DNA of 38,691 nt from JBCBSZ01 sp039185015. GTDB lineage: Bacteria; Actinomycetota; Acidimicrobiia; Acidimicrobiales; Poriferisodalaceae. The stretch lies in contig JBCDAU010000049.1 of assembly GCA_039185015.1 (NCBI GenBank), positions 1 to 38,691 on the forward strand, read 5' to 3'. The notes below the pieces were generated by a model. It worked only from the letters and a program-made list of their open reading frames with translations, ran no database searches and was not told the origin of the DNA. Shown in pieces: positions 23,926 through 31,973 of the stretch (its first letter is position 1; every line of letters begins with the position of its first letter). A program made the position numbers and the translations under genes.

Positions 23926-25505
23926 GACGCCGCCCCCGCCTCGGCGAGCAGCTCGGCGGCGTGGGCGCGGGCCGTATCGGAGTCGGCCCCGCCGGACAGC
24001 ATCCGCGCCAGCTCGGTGACCCGGTCGCTGACGTCGACGGCTGCGGCTTCGGAGACCACTCGACCAGAGCGCTCGTCCTTGCGCACCACGACGTGGTGGT
24101 CGGCGTGGGCGGCCACCTGCGGGAGGTGCGTGACGACGATGACCTGGTGGCCGTCGGCGACGTGGCCGAGGGCCGCTCCGACGGCCCGAGCTGCGTCGCC
24201 GCCGATGCCGGCATCGACCTCGTCGAACACGAGCGTCGGTGGCCCGGCCGACAGCACGAGCCGCAGGGCCAGCATCACCCGGGCGAGCTCGCCACCGGAC
24301 GCGACCTTGGCCAGTGGCCGCGGCGGCGGCTGGCCGTTGGCCTCGAACCGGTACTCGACGTCATCGGCCGGGTCGTCCCCGCCGACGTCGACCTCGAGGA
24401 CGGCACCCTGGAGCGCCAACTCGGCGAAGCGCGCGCCGACGCGCTCGGCCATCGGACGAGCGGCCGACCGACGGACCTCCGCGACCTCGGCCGCGAGCCC
24501 GGCGTACCGACGCTGGGCCTCGGCCAGCTCGGCACCGATGGCCGCTGCTCGCTCCTCGTGACCCTCGAGCTCGGCGAGGCGCTCGGCCTGCTCGTCGGCG
24601 AACGCGAGGACCTCCTCGAGGGTCTCGCCGTACTTGCGGCGCAGCTCGCGGAGCAGTTGGCGGCGGATGCGAACCTCGGCGAGCGCCTCGGGGTCATCGA
24701 CGACGTCGTCGGTCGCGGCGCGGAGGTCGGTGACGAGCTCGTCGAGCTCGGCGACGGTCGCCTCGAGCCGCTCGGTGACCGCCGAGAACGGCGCTCGGCC
24801 ACGCAGCTCGGAGAGCACGCGGCCGATGACGTCCCGGGCGCCGTCGTCGGCCGTGAGCTGCTCGACGGCCCGGCCGCCCACCTCGCGATGGGTCGACGCG
24901 TCGGCGAGGGTCTGCTCGAGCTCGTCGAGGCCGTCGTCCTCGTCGGCGTCGGTGATGGCTGCGGCGGAGAGCTCGTCGAGCTGGAACCGCACCAGTTCGA
25001 TCTCACGGGCACGTGCCCGTTCGTCGCCTCCGAGTCCCTCCAGCTCTCGCCGCAGGCGTCCCACCTCGTCTGCAGCACTGCGCAGGGGTCCGAGATCGAC
25101 GCCGGCGAACCGATCGAGCGCGTCGCGTTGCGCCTTCGCCGACAGCAGGGACTGGTGCGCGTGCTGGCCGTGCAGATCGATGACCTGTGAACCCAGCTCG
25201 GCGAGCTGCGCCACCGTGGCCGGCGATCCGTCGATGTAGGCCCGCGACCGGCCCGCCCGAGCCACCACCCGGCTGAGCACCAGCTCGCGGCCGTCGACCT
25301 CGAACCGACCGTCGACCCGGGCCTCGTCGGCGTCGGGCCCGACCAACACCGGATCAGCCCGTCCGCCGGTGAGGAGGTTGATCGCCTGGACGACGAGCGT
25401 CTTGCCTGCACCGGTCTCACCGGTGAGCGCCGTCATGCCGTCGCCGAGGCGGAGCTCGGCGCGCTCGATCACGCCGAGGTTCGTGACCACCAACTCGGTG
25501 AGCAC
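23922..25505 (-). CDS. recN: DNA repair protein RecN
   Basis: RecN is an SMC-like ATPase used in double-strand break repair. The 527-residue protein has Walker A ALTGETGAGKT (29-36), a central coiled coil rich in Glu/Arg/Leu, and the distal ATPase motifs VASGGELARVMLALRL and VFDEVDAGIGG (Walker B), with VIVVTHLPQVAAHADHH after it. I chose the GTG at 25505, which is one base after the nadK stop (TGA-C-GTG) and starts with the family pattern LTELVVTNLGVIERAEL. Length is near the usual 550 residues. Confidence 0.97.
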   Translation of the reverse strand: MLTELVVTNLGVIERAELRLGDGMTALTGETGAGKTLVVQAINLLTGGRADPVLVGPDADEARVDGRFEVDGRELVLSRVVARAGRSRAYIDGSPATVAQLAELGSQVIDLHGQHAHQSLLSAKAQRDALDRFAGVDLGPLRSAADEVGRLRRELEGLGGDERARAREIELVRFQLDELSAAAITDADEDDGLDELEQTLADASTHREVGGRAVEQLTADDGARDVIGRVLSELRGRAPFSAVTERLEATVAELDELVTDLRAATDDVVDDPEALAEVRIRRQLLRELRRKYGETLEEVLAFADEQAERLAELEGHEERAAAIGAELAEAQRRYAGLAAEVAEVRRSAARPMAERVGARFAELALQGAVLEVDVGGDDPADDVEYRFEANGQPPPRPLAKVASGGELARVMLALRLVLSAGPPTLVFDEVDAGIGGDAARAVGAALGHVADGHQVIVVTHLPQVAAHADHHVVVRKDERSGRVVSEAAAVDVSDRVTELARMLSGGADSDTARAHAAELLAEAGAAS

Positions 25506-25506
25506 G

Positions 25507-26361
25507 TCAGCGGTCCTCGAGGCCGAACTTGGCCTTGAGGGTCTCGTGGAAGTCGGTGTCGCCGAGGCGGACGAGCCGGGCGGGGACGTCGGCGGCACGA
25601 CACCGCACGACGTCACCATCGGCCAGGTCGGCGACGCGGTGGCCGTCGGCGGCGACGATCGCCGGACGGCCGTGGACCTCGATCTCGACGGTCGTGTCGG
25701 GCGACAGGACCAGCGATCGGTCGAAGAGCATGTGTGGAGCGACAGGGGTCATGACGAGAGCTCGGTGCGTGGGGTCGACGATCGGCCCGCGGGCCGACAG
25801 CGAGTACGCCGTCGAACCGGTGGGCGTCGCGACGATGAGGCCGTCGGCCGCGTACGTGGTGAAGGGGCGTCCGTCGAACGAGACGCTCAACCGCACGATC
25901 TGCCCGAGCGGCGCCTTCTCGACGACGATCTCGTTCATCGACAGCCGCAGCGAGCGGGTGCTGCCGTCACGCTCGTCGATCTCGACCGCGAGCAGCAGGC
26001 GCTCCTCGATGGTGTGGTCGCCGGCCAGGCACCGCTTGATGCCCTCGAGCGCTCCGGACGGCTCGACCTCGGTCAGGTAGCCGAGCGAGCCGAGGTTCAC
26101 GCCCAACACCGGCGTCCCGGCTGCGGCGACGAGCTCGACGGTCCACAGCATCGTGCCGTCGCCGCCGAGGCTGACGGCGAGGTCGAGGCCGTCGAGGAGG
26201 TCGTCGTCGCCGAAGCCGAGGGCGTCACGGCCGATCAGCTCGGCGTGGGCGGTCGTGAGGCGGACCTCGTGCCCGTCGGCGCCGAGCACGTCGGCGACCT
26301 CGAGCGCGAGGTCGGCGGCCTCGGCACGCTGCGGGTTGAGCACCAGGGCGACAGCACTCAT
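25507..26361 (-). CDS. nadK: NAD kinase
   Basis: NAD kinase makes NADP from NAD and ATP or polyphosphate. The 284-residue protein has VSLGGDGTMLWTV (GGDGT near 66-70), GVNLGSLGYLTEVEP, NEIVVEKA and the TPTGSTAYSLSARGPIV motif, all diagnostic. ATG at 26361 overlaps the tlyA stop (ATGA). The order tlyA-nadK-recN equals Rv1694-Rv1696 in M. tuberculosis. Its position suggests stable co-expression with recN and SteA. Confidence 0.97.
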   Translation of the reverse strand: MSAVALVLNPQRAEAADLALEVADVLGADGHEVRLTTAHAELIGRDALGFGDDDLLDGLDLAVSLGGDGTMLWTVELVAAAGTPVLGVNLGSLGYLTEVEPSGALEGIKRCLAGDHTIEERLLLAVEIDERDGSTRSLRLSMNEIVVEKAPLGQIVRLSVSFDGRPFTTYAADGLIVATPTGSTAYSLSARGPIVDPTHRALVMTPVAPHMLFDRSLVLSPDTTVEIEVHGRPAIVAADGHRVADLADGDVVRCRAADVPARLVRLGDTDFHETLKAKFGLEDR

Positions 26362-27170
26362 CGGACCGCCTCGGCTGCGTGCACGGCCGCGTCGAGCTGT
26401 GCCACCAGCCGGTCCGGATCGGAGACCCGCCCAGGGCAGGCGTGGACGAGGAACTCGACGTTCCCCTCGGCTCCGGTGATCGGTGATGGCATCACCTCCA
26501 TGATGCCGACTCGGTGCGCGCCGACGACATCTCCCACCTCTCCGAGCACCCGGCGCCACACGGCGGGGTCGCGGATGACACCCCGCCCGCGGCTCGCCTC
26601 GGCCCGGCCGGCCTCGAACTGCGGCTTCACCAGGACCACCCAGTCGGCGTCGTCGGCGCTCAGCGCGAGGAGTGCACGGGTGATCGCAGCGACCGAGATG
26701 AACGAGACGTCGACGACCACCACGCCGAACCGACCGACGCCCGGGTCCTCCTCGACGAGATCGCGTACGTCGGTGCGCTCCCGCACCACCACCCGCTCGT
26801 CGGCCCGGAGCCGTTCGTGCAGCTGACCGCGCCCGACGTCGACGGCGACGACCTCGACGGCGCCCCGCTGGAGCAGGCAGTCCGTGAAGCCCCCGGTCGA
26901 CGAACCGACGTCGACGGCTCGGCGTCCTGCCACGCCGAGGTCGAACCGGTCGAGCGCAGCGTCGAGCTTCTCTCCCCCGCGGCCGACGAACCGCGGCGGC
27001 GGGGCGAGCAGCTCGATCGGCTCGCCGGCGTCGACGAGACGGCCGGGCTTCGCAGCGACCGCTCCCCCGACGGTGACCAGGTCGAGCTCGATCAGCTCCT
27101 TGGCCCGGGCCCGACTCGGGACCAGGCCGCGGCGCACCAGCTCGGCGTCGAGGCGACGTCGAGCGGTCAC
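26358..27170 (-). CDS. tlyA: TlyA family rRNA 2'-O-methyltransferase
   Basis: The 270-residue protein has an N-terminal S4 domain (RLDAELVRRGLVPSRARAKE) and an FtsJ-like methyltransferase domain with DVGSSTGGFTDCLLQ (SAM binding), VDVGRGQLHERLR and VVDVSFISVAAITRALL, and VLVKPQFEAGR. TlyA methylates cytidines in 16S and 23S rRNA (C1409 and C1920 in mycobacteria) and influences capreomycin sensitivity there. The start is GTG at 27170. The gene is divergent from the rhomboid gene and is the first of the coupled tlyA-nadK pair. Confidence 0.95.
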   Translation of the reverse strand: MTARRRLDAELVRRGLVPSRARAKELIELDLVTVGGAVAAKPGRLVDAGEPIELLAPPPRFVGRGGEKLDAALDRFDLGVAGRRAVDVGSSTGGFTDCLLQRGAVEVVAVDVGRGQLHERLRADERVVVRERTDVRDLVEEDPGVGRFGVVVVDVSFISVAAITRALLALSADDADWVVLVKPQFEAGRAEASRGRGVIRDPAVWRRVLGEVGDVVGAHRVGIMEVMPSPITGAEGNVEFLVHACPGRVSDPDRLVAQLDAAVHAAEAVR

Positions 27171-27204
27171 GGTCCGGCGCCGGAACTCGGCAGGAACCCG
27201 CCAC

Positions 27205-27210
27205 TACGGT
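27205..27210 (+). promoter_or_regulatory. -10 box TACGGT, leaderless promoter of rhomboid gene
   Basis: TACGGT ends 7 nt before the GTG at 27218. The gap has no ribosome binding site, so a leaderless transcript is inferred. Confidence 0.5.
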
Positions 27211-27217
27211 CTCGAAC

Positions 27218-28018
27218 GTGATCCCGTTGAGCGACGACAATCCGACCCGTCGCACGCCGTACGTGACGATCGGGCTGATCCTCGCCTCGGTGATCACCTT
27301 CTTCGCCGTCCAACCGGAAGCCAACTCGGGCGACGGTGTCCGATTCACCTTCGAGTACGCGGCCATCCCCTGCGAGCTCGCCGGTGGTGCGCCTCTCAGC
27401 CTCATCGAGCTCAACGAGACCCTCAACGGCGACGATCAGGCCTGCGACATCCCGGGTGACACGACCGAGGCCCGCTTCCCCGACAAGAACGTCTGGCTCG
27501 CCGTGATCGTGTCGATGTTCCTGCACGGCGGCCTGCTGCACCTCGGCGGCAACATGTTGTTCCTGTGGATCTTCGGCAACAACATCGAAGACCACCTCGG
27601 TCACATCAGGTACCTGCTCTTCTACCTGGCGGCGGGTGGTGCGGCGACCGCAGCGCACGTGGCCGTCCAGCTCGACTCGAGCGTGCCGGTCATCGGCGCC
27701 TCGGGCGCGGTCGCCGGGGTGATGGGCGCCTACCTCGTCTGGTTCCCGTCGGCGCGGGTGCGGACGCTGGTGTTCCTCGGGTTCATCGTGTTGTTCCCCA
27801 AGGTGCCGGCAGCGCTCATGCTCGCCGTGTGGTTCGTCTCGCAGTTCTTCATCGGCCCCGAGGACGGGGTCGCCTGGATGGCCCACGTGGGTGGCTTCGT
27901 CTTCGGTGCGCTCATCGCGTTGCCCCTCCGCTCGATGGTGACCAAGCGTCAGGCGTTCCGGCCCGCGGGCGCCCACCGCTCGCCGACCGAGTGGTGGGAC
28001 GACCCCCACCGGCGCTGA
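27218..28018 (+). CDS. Rhomboid family intramembrane serine protease
   Basis: The 266-residue protein has about six to seven membrane helices. The rhomboid markers are present: HGGLLHLGGNM (residues 103-113), the catalytic GASGAVAGVMGAY with Ser162, and the partner His in MAHVGGFVFG (about 223). The extracytoplasmic loop between the first helix and the core (about residues 35-90) holds a Cys pair (IPCELAG and QACDIPG) that could form a disulfide. The protease would cut membrane-anchored substrates; none is evident nearby. It stands alone on the plus strand between tlyA and the HAD gene. Confidence 0.93.
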   Translation: MIPLSDDNPTRRTPYVTIGLILASVITFFAVQPEANSGDGVRFTFEYAAIPCELAGGAPLSLIELNETLNGDDQACDIPGDTTEARFPDKNVWLAVIVSMFLHGGLLHLGGNMLFLWIFGNNIEDHLGHIRYLLFYLAAGGAATAAHVAVQLDSSVPVIGASGAVAGVMGAYLVWFPSARVRTLVFLGFIVLFPKVPAALMLAVWFVSQFFIGPEDGVAWMAHVGGFVFGALIALPLRSMVTKRQAFRPAGAHRSPTEWWDDPHRR

Positions 28019-28032
28019 CCGACGCAGCTCGA

Positions 28033-28809
28033 TCACGTGCCGACGAGCCGGGACACGAGCTCGGCCAGGTCCGATCCCCGATGGGCCGTGGGCACGTCGC
28101 CACCGACGTCTGCGGCGCTCACCCCGGTGGCCACCAGACCGAACGGGACCTCGAGGGTCGCGGCGAAGAGCCCGTCGGTCTCGGGACGGTCCCCGACCAT
28201 GATGGAGTCGACCTCTCCCGCGGGCGGTGAGCCGGGGTCGCTGGCGACGAGCGCCCGGACGAGGGCCGCCATCGGCTCGTGGGGCTTGCCGGCGATGGTG
28301 GAGGCCGTGCCGCTGGCCCACTCGACCGCGGCGACGATCGACCCGCCGCCGGGCAGCGGACCCTGGGGCGTCGGGTACGTGCGGTCGGTGTTGGTCGCGA
28401 CCAGGCGGGCGCCGCCCCGTACCGCCTGGAACGCCGCATCGAGCGCGGCGAAGTCGAACGCTCTGGTCCATCCGGCCACGACCACGTCGGTGGGCGCGCC
28501 GGGACCGACCACCTCGCCACCGGCCGCCTCGACCGCCTCCTCGATCCCCGGTCCTCCGAGCACGTGCACGCGCTCCCCGGGCTCGATGAGGGTGCCGGCG
28601 GCCATGGCGCTGGTCGCCACGTCTCCCTCGGCGTCGATGCCGATCGCAGCGAGCGCGTCGACGATCTCACCGTGCCGGCCGTGGGAGAAGTTGGTCGCGA
28701 ACACGACGCGGTGGCCGAGTCGCCGCAGCTCGGCGATCGCCTCGACCGAGCCGGGCACCGCCCGCCGCTCCAGCCAGACGACGCCGTCGAGGTCCAGGAT
28801 CCAGGCCAA
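28033..28809 (-). CDS. HAD superfamily phosphatase (NagD-like)
   Basis: The 258-residue protein has the HAD nucleophile motif ILDLDGVVWLERR, then VVFATNFSHGR (motif II-like), IVAAVEWASGT, AGKPHEPM (the Lys motif) and MVGDRPETDGLFA (motif IV), with a cap domain between. Rv1692, at the matching position next to tlyA in M. tuberculosis, is a glycerol-3-phosphate phosphatase of this class. No normal ATG exists near the family N-terminus; TTG at 28809 fits, because TAGCAT ends 8 nt before it and it yields AWILDLDGVV. Longer frames to 29028 are proline-rich and overlap korB. Confidence 0.88.
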   Translation of the reverse strand: MAWILDLDGVVWLERRAVPGSVEAIAELRRLGHRVVFATNFSHGRHGEIVDALAAIGIDAEGDVATSAMAAGTLIEPGERVHVLGGPGIEEAVEAAGGEVVGPGAPTDVVVAGWTRAFDFAALDAAFQAVRGGARLVATNTDRTYPTPQGPLPGGGSIVAAVEWASGTASTIAGKPHEPMAALVRALVASDPGSPPAGEVDSIMVGDRPETDGLFAATLEVPFGLVATGVSAADVGGDVPTAHRGSDLAELVSRLVGT

Positions 28810-28817
28810 CCGCAGCG

Positions 28818-28823
28818 ATGCTA
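28818..28823 (-). promoter_or_regulatory. -10 box TAGCAT, leaderless promoter of HAD gene
   Basis: TAGCAT ends 8 nt before the TTG at 28809 and supports that unusual start codon. Confidence 0.45.
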
Positions 28824-28835
28824 GTGACTCACCCG

Positions 28836-28857
28836 GGCGGGGCCCCGGAGCCCCGCC
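28836..28857 (-). terminator. GC-rich hairpin after korB
   Basis: GGCGGGGC (28836-28843) pairs with GCCCCGCC (28850-28857) with a 6-nt loop. It lies between korB (ending at 28955) and the HAD promoter; terminator of the korAB transcript is the likely role. Confidence 0.5.
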
Positions 28858-28928
28858 CTCCTCCCCAGGTCCTCGCCCTGACGGGCTGCGGCAGGGCCGT
28901 CTCGCCCAGACCACCACCAGCGCCGGGT

Positions 28929-28944
28929 GGGGCCCCGGAGCCCC
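28929..28944 (-). terminator. Second hairpin with the same loop after korB
   Basis: GGGGC (28929-28933) and GCCCC (28940-28944) pair around the loop CCCGGA, the same loop as in 28836-28857. A 24-bp segment is repeated with two differences between the two hairpins. Confidence 0.4.
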
Positions 28945-28954
28945 GGCAGTCGGG

Positions 28955-29968
28955 TCAGTCGACGTCCCAGGTGCCACCGGAGCGGAGCAGCGCTCCGAGG
29001 TCGCCGGGGCCCTGGGAGGCCTGCGCACCCACCAGCTGATCCTGCACCGAGCCGGCGTACTCGGGCCGATCCACGGCCCGGAACACGCCGAACGGCGTCG
29101 GCCCGTCCGGTCCCCTGCTCAGCCGGGCGAGCGCGAACGCGATGGACGGCTCGGGAGCTGCCTCGTCGTGCACGGCCAGCGCCTCCTCACCCACGTCGGC
29201 CACCTCGACGATCCGGGCGCCGTCACGGTCGACGACCACGCCGAACTCGCCATCGGCACCGAAGCGGATCGGCGCACCGTGCTCGAGCCGGATGACCATG
29301 CTGTCGCGGTTGTCCTTGGCGGTCACGCCGCTGAAGGCCCCGTCGTTGAAGACGTTGCAGTTCTGCCAGATCTCGACGATGGCGGCGCCTCGGTGGGCGT
29401 GGGCCCGACGGAACGTCTCCATCATGTGCTGGCGGTCCATGTCGTGGGTCCGAGCGACGAACGACGCCTCCGCACCCAGTGCCAGGGCCAGCGGGTTGAA
29501 CGGGGCGTCGATCGAACCGAACGGCGTCGACTTGGTGATCTTGCCCAGCTCGCTGGTCGGCGAGTACTGACCCTTGGTCAGCCCGTAGATCTGGTTGTTG
29601 AACAGCAGGATCGTGAGGTTCACGTTGCGACGCAGCGCGTGGATCAGGTGGTTGCCGCCGATCGACAACATGTCCCCGTCGCCACCGACGACCCAGACAT
29701 CGAGGTCGGGTCGGGCGACGGCGAGGCCGGTGGCGATCGCGGGGGCCCGGCCGTGGATGCCGTGGAACCCGTAGGTGTTCATGTAGTACGGGAACCGGGC
29801 GGCACAGCCGATGCCCGACAGGAACACCGTGTTCTCACGGCTCACGCCCAGCTCGGGCATGAGCAGCTGGACCGCGGTCAGGATCGAGTAGTCGCCGCAA
29901 CCGGGGCACCAGCGGACCTCCTGGTCGGAGCTCCAGTCCTTCTTCGTGGTGACGGGCACGTCGGTCAC
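28955..29968 (-). CDS. korB: 2-oxoacid:ferredoxin oxidoreductase beta subunit
   Basis: The 337-residue subunit binds thiamine diphosphate and an iron-sulfur cluster. Cluster cysteines are visible in RWCPGCGDYS (Cys21, Cys24), SGIGCAARFPYY and WQNCNVFND. The TPP motif GGDGDMLSIGGNHLIHALRRN and the following LFNNQIYGLTKGQYSPTS match the beta subunit of 2-oxoglutarate:ferredoxin oxidoreductase. It works with the adjacent alpha-gamma fusion. In actinobacteria such KorAB enzymes oxidise 2-oxoglutarate to succinyl-CoA, or run in reverse to fix CO2. GTG at 29968 is one base from the korA stop (TGA-C-GTG). Ferredoxin is not encoded in the window. Confidence 0.95.
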   Translation of the reverse strand: MTDVPVTTKKDWSSDQEVRWCPGCGDYSILTAVQLLMPELGVSRENTVFLSGIGCAARFPYYMNTYGFHGIHGRAPAIATGLAVARPDLDVWVVGGDGDMLSIGGNHLIHALRRNVNLTILLFNNQIYGLTKGQYSPTSELGKITKSTPFGSIDAPFNPLALALGAEASFVARTHDMDRQHMMETFRRAHAHRGAAIVEIWQNCNVFNDGAFSGVTAKDNRDSMVIRLEHGAPIRFGADGEFGVVVDRDGARIVEVADVGEEALAVHDEAAPEPSIAFALARLSRGPDGPTPFGVFRAVDRPEYAGSVQDQLVGAQASQGPGDLGALLRSGGTWDVD

Positions 29969-29969
29969 G

Positions 29970-31847
29970 TCAGCCCTCCTCGATGATCTTGGTGACGCGG
30001 TCGACGAGCGACGCGGCGGTGAACGGTTCGCCTCGAACCTGGTTGATGCCGATGGCGTCGACCAGGAACTCAGCTCGCAGCATCTGGATCAGCTGGCCGC
30101 TGTTGAGCTCGGGCACGATCACGCGGCGGGCGGCCTGCAGTCGATCGCCGAGGTCGGCGGGCAGCGGGTAGATGTGACGGATGTGGAGGTGCCCGACGGA
30201 CGTGCCGTTCTCGTTGAGCCGCTGGGTGGCGGCGTCGATGGCACCCCACGTCGAGCCCCAGCCGACGAGCAGCGTCTCGGGATCGTCGGCGCCGGTCACC
30301 TCGACCGGCGGCAGCGAGTTGGCGATGCCGGCCACCTTCGCAGCGCGAAGACCGACCATGTGCTCGTGGTTGTCGGAGTCGTAGGAGACGTTGCCGGTCA
30401 GGTCGGCCTTCTCCAGACCGCCGATGCGGTGCATCAGGCCCGGGGTCCCCGGCGGAGCGATCGGTCGGGCCAGCGTCTCCGGATCGCGGGCGTACGGGTG
30501 GAAGACCGGCTGGCCGTCGGCATCGACCGCGTTCGGTTCGCTGGCGAAGTCGAACGAGAGGTCGGGCAGGTCGTCGACGTCGGGCAGCAACCACGGCTCG
30601 GAGCTGTTGGCCAGGAAGCCGTCGGTGAGCAACAGGACCGGGGTCGTGTACTGGACGGCGAGGCGGGAGGCCTCCAGTGCGGCCCAGAAGCAGTCGGCGG
30701 GGCTCCGGGCGGCGACCACCGGCATCGGTGACTCGCCGTGACGGCCGTAGACGGCCTGGAACAGGTCGGCCTGCTCGGGCTTGGTCGGCAGGCCCGTGGA
30801 GGGACCACCTCGCTGGATGTTCACGATCACGAGCGGGAGCTCCATGATCACGGCGAGACCGACCGTCTCGGCCTTGAGGGCCAGACCGGGTCCGCTGGTC
30901 GTGGTCACCGCGAGGTGGCCGCCGAACGCGGCACCGAGGGCGGCGCCGACCGCGGCGATCTCGTCCTCGGCTTGGAGGGTTCGCACACCGAAGTTCTTGT
31001 GGCGCGACAGCTCGTGGAGGACGTCGGAGGCCGGGGTGATCGGGTAGCTGCCGAGGAAGAGGGGCAGCTTGGCCGACTGGCTGGCCGCGATGAGGCCCCA
31101 GGCGAGCGCGGTGTTGCCGGTGATCTGGGTGTAGGTGCCCTTCGCCAGCGGTGCCGGCTTCACCTCGTAGTGGTGGTCGAAGAGCTCGGCGGTCTCGCCG
31201 AAGGCGTGGCCGGCACGGAAGGCCGCCGTGTTGGCGTCGATGACCTGCTGGCGACCGGCGAACTTCTCCTCGATCCAATCGAGCGTCGGCTCGACGGGGC
31301 GGGAGTAGAGCCAGGAGACGAGCCCGAGCGCGTAGAAGTTCTTGGACCGCTCGGCGTCGCGGGGCTTGACCCCGAGGTGCTCGACCGACTTCTTGGTCAT
31401 CTCGGTCATCGGGACCCGGATGAGCTTGCGGCCCTCGATGGAGCCGTCCTCGAGGGGGTTCTCCTCGTACCCGGCCTTAGCCAGGTTCCGGTCGGTGAAG
31501 GTGTCCTCGTTGACGATGATCGTGCCGCCGCGGCGGACCTTGGCCAGCTGGGACTTGAGCGCCGCCGGATTCATGGCGACGAGCACGTCGGGCGCATCGC
31601 CGGGCGAGGTGATCCGGTGATCGGAGATCCGCACCTGGAACGCCGACACGCCGGCGAGCGTCCCGGCCGGGGCTCGGATCTCGGCGGGGAACTCGGGCAG
31701 CGTCGACAGGTCGTTGCCGAACAACGCGCTGGCGCTGGTGAACCGGTCCCCCGTGAGCTGCATCCCGTCGCCCGAGTCACCGGCGAACCGGATGACCACG
31801 TCGTCGATGATCTGCAGCGGCACCTCGCGCGGCGCCGTGTCGGTCAT
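29970..31847 (-). CDS. korA: 2-oxoacid:ferredoxin oxidoreductase, gamma-alpha fusion subunit
   Basis: The 625-residue protein fuses an N-terminal gamma domain (FAGDSGDGMQLTGDRFTSAS, VLVAMNPAALKSQLAKVRRG) with the alpha subunit (ITGNTALAWGLIAASQSAKL, then SYPITPASDVLHELS, TTTSGPGLALKAETVGLAVI and VNIQRGGPSTGLPTKPEQAD). This is the two-gene KorA/KorB arrangement known in M. tuberculosis (Rv2455c-Rv2454c). ATG at 31847 has a strong ribosome binding site (GGGAGGG, 3-6 nt upstream). The 126-bp gap before it (31848-31973) may hold the promoter. Substrate is most likely 2-oxoglutarate, by family. Confidence 0.95.
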   Translation of the reverse strand: MTDTAPREVPLQIIDDVVIRFAGDSGDGMQLTGDRFTSASALFGNDLSTLPEFPAEIRAPAGTLAGVSAFQVRISDHRITSPGDAPDVLVAMNPAALKSQLAKVRRGGTIIVNEDTFTDRNLAKAGYEENPLEDGSIEGRKLIRVPMTEMTKKSVEHLGVKPRDAERSKNFYALGLVSWLYSRPVEPTLDWIEEKFAGRQQVIDANTAAFRAGHAFGETAELFDHHYEVKPAPLAKGTYTQITGNTALAWGLIAASQSAKLPLFLGSYPITPASDVLHELSRHKNFGVRTLQAEDEIAAVGAALGAAFGGHLAVTTTSGPGLALKAETVGLAVIMELPLVIVNIQRGGPSTGLPTKPEQADLFQAVYGRHGESPMPVVAARSPADCFWAALEASRLAVQYTTPVLLLTDGFLANSSEPWLLPDVDDLPDLSFDFASEPNAVDADGQPVFHPYARDPETLARPIAPPGTPGLMHRIGGLEKADLTGNVSYDSDNHEHMVGLRAAKVAGIANSLPPVEVTGADDPETLLVGWGSTWGAIDAATQRLNENGTSVGHLHIRHIYPLPADLGDRLQAARRVIVPELNSGQLIQMLRAEFLVDAIGINQVRGEPFTAASLVDRVTKIIEEG

Positions 31848-31973
31848 GTTCCCTCCCCCTTCAGCCCCGTTCCCCAGGGGCCACGCGTCACCGTATCGCC
31901 CGTCGCTCGCGATCGTCGGGTTTCGAACCCGACGGAGCGTGAGCCGCGGCGCGCCGCGACCCACGCCCACCGG

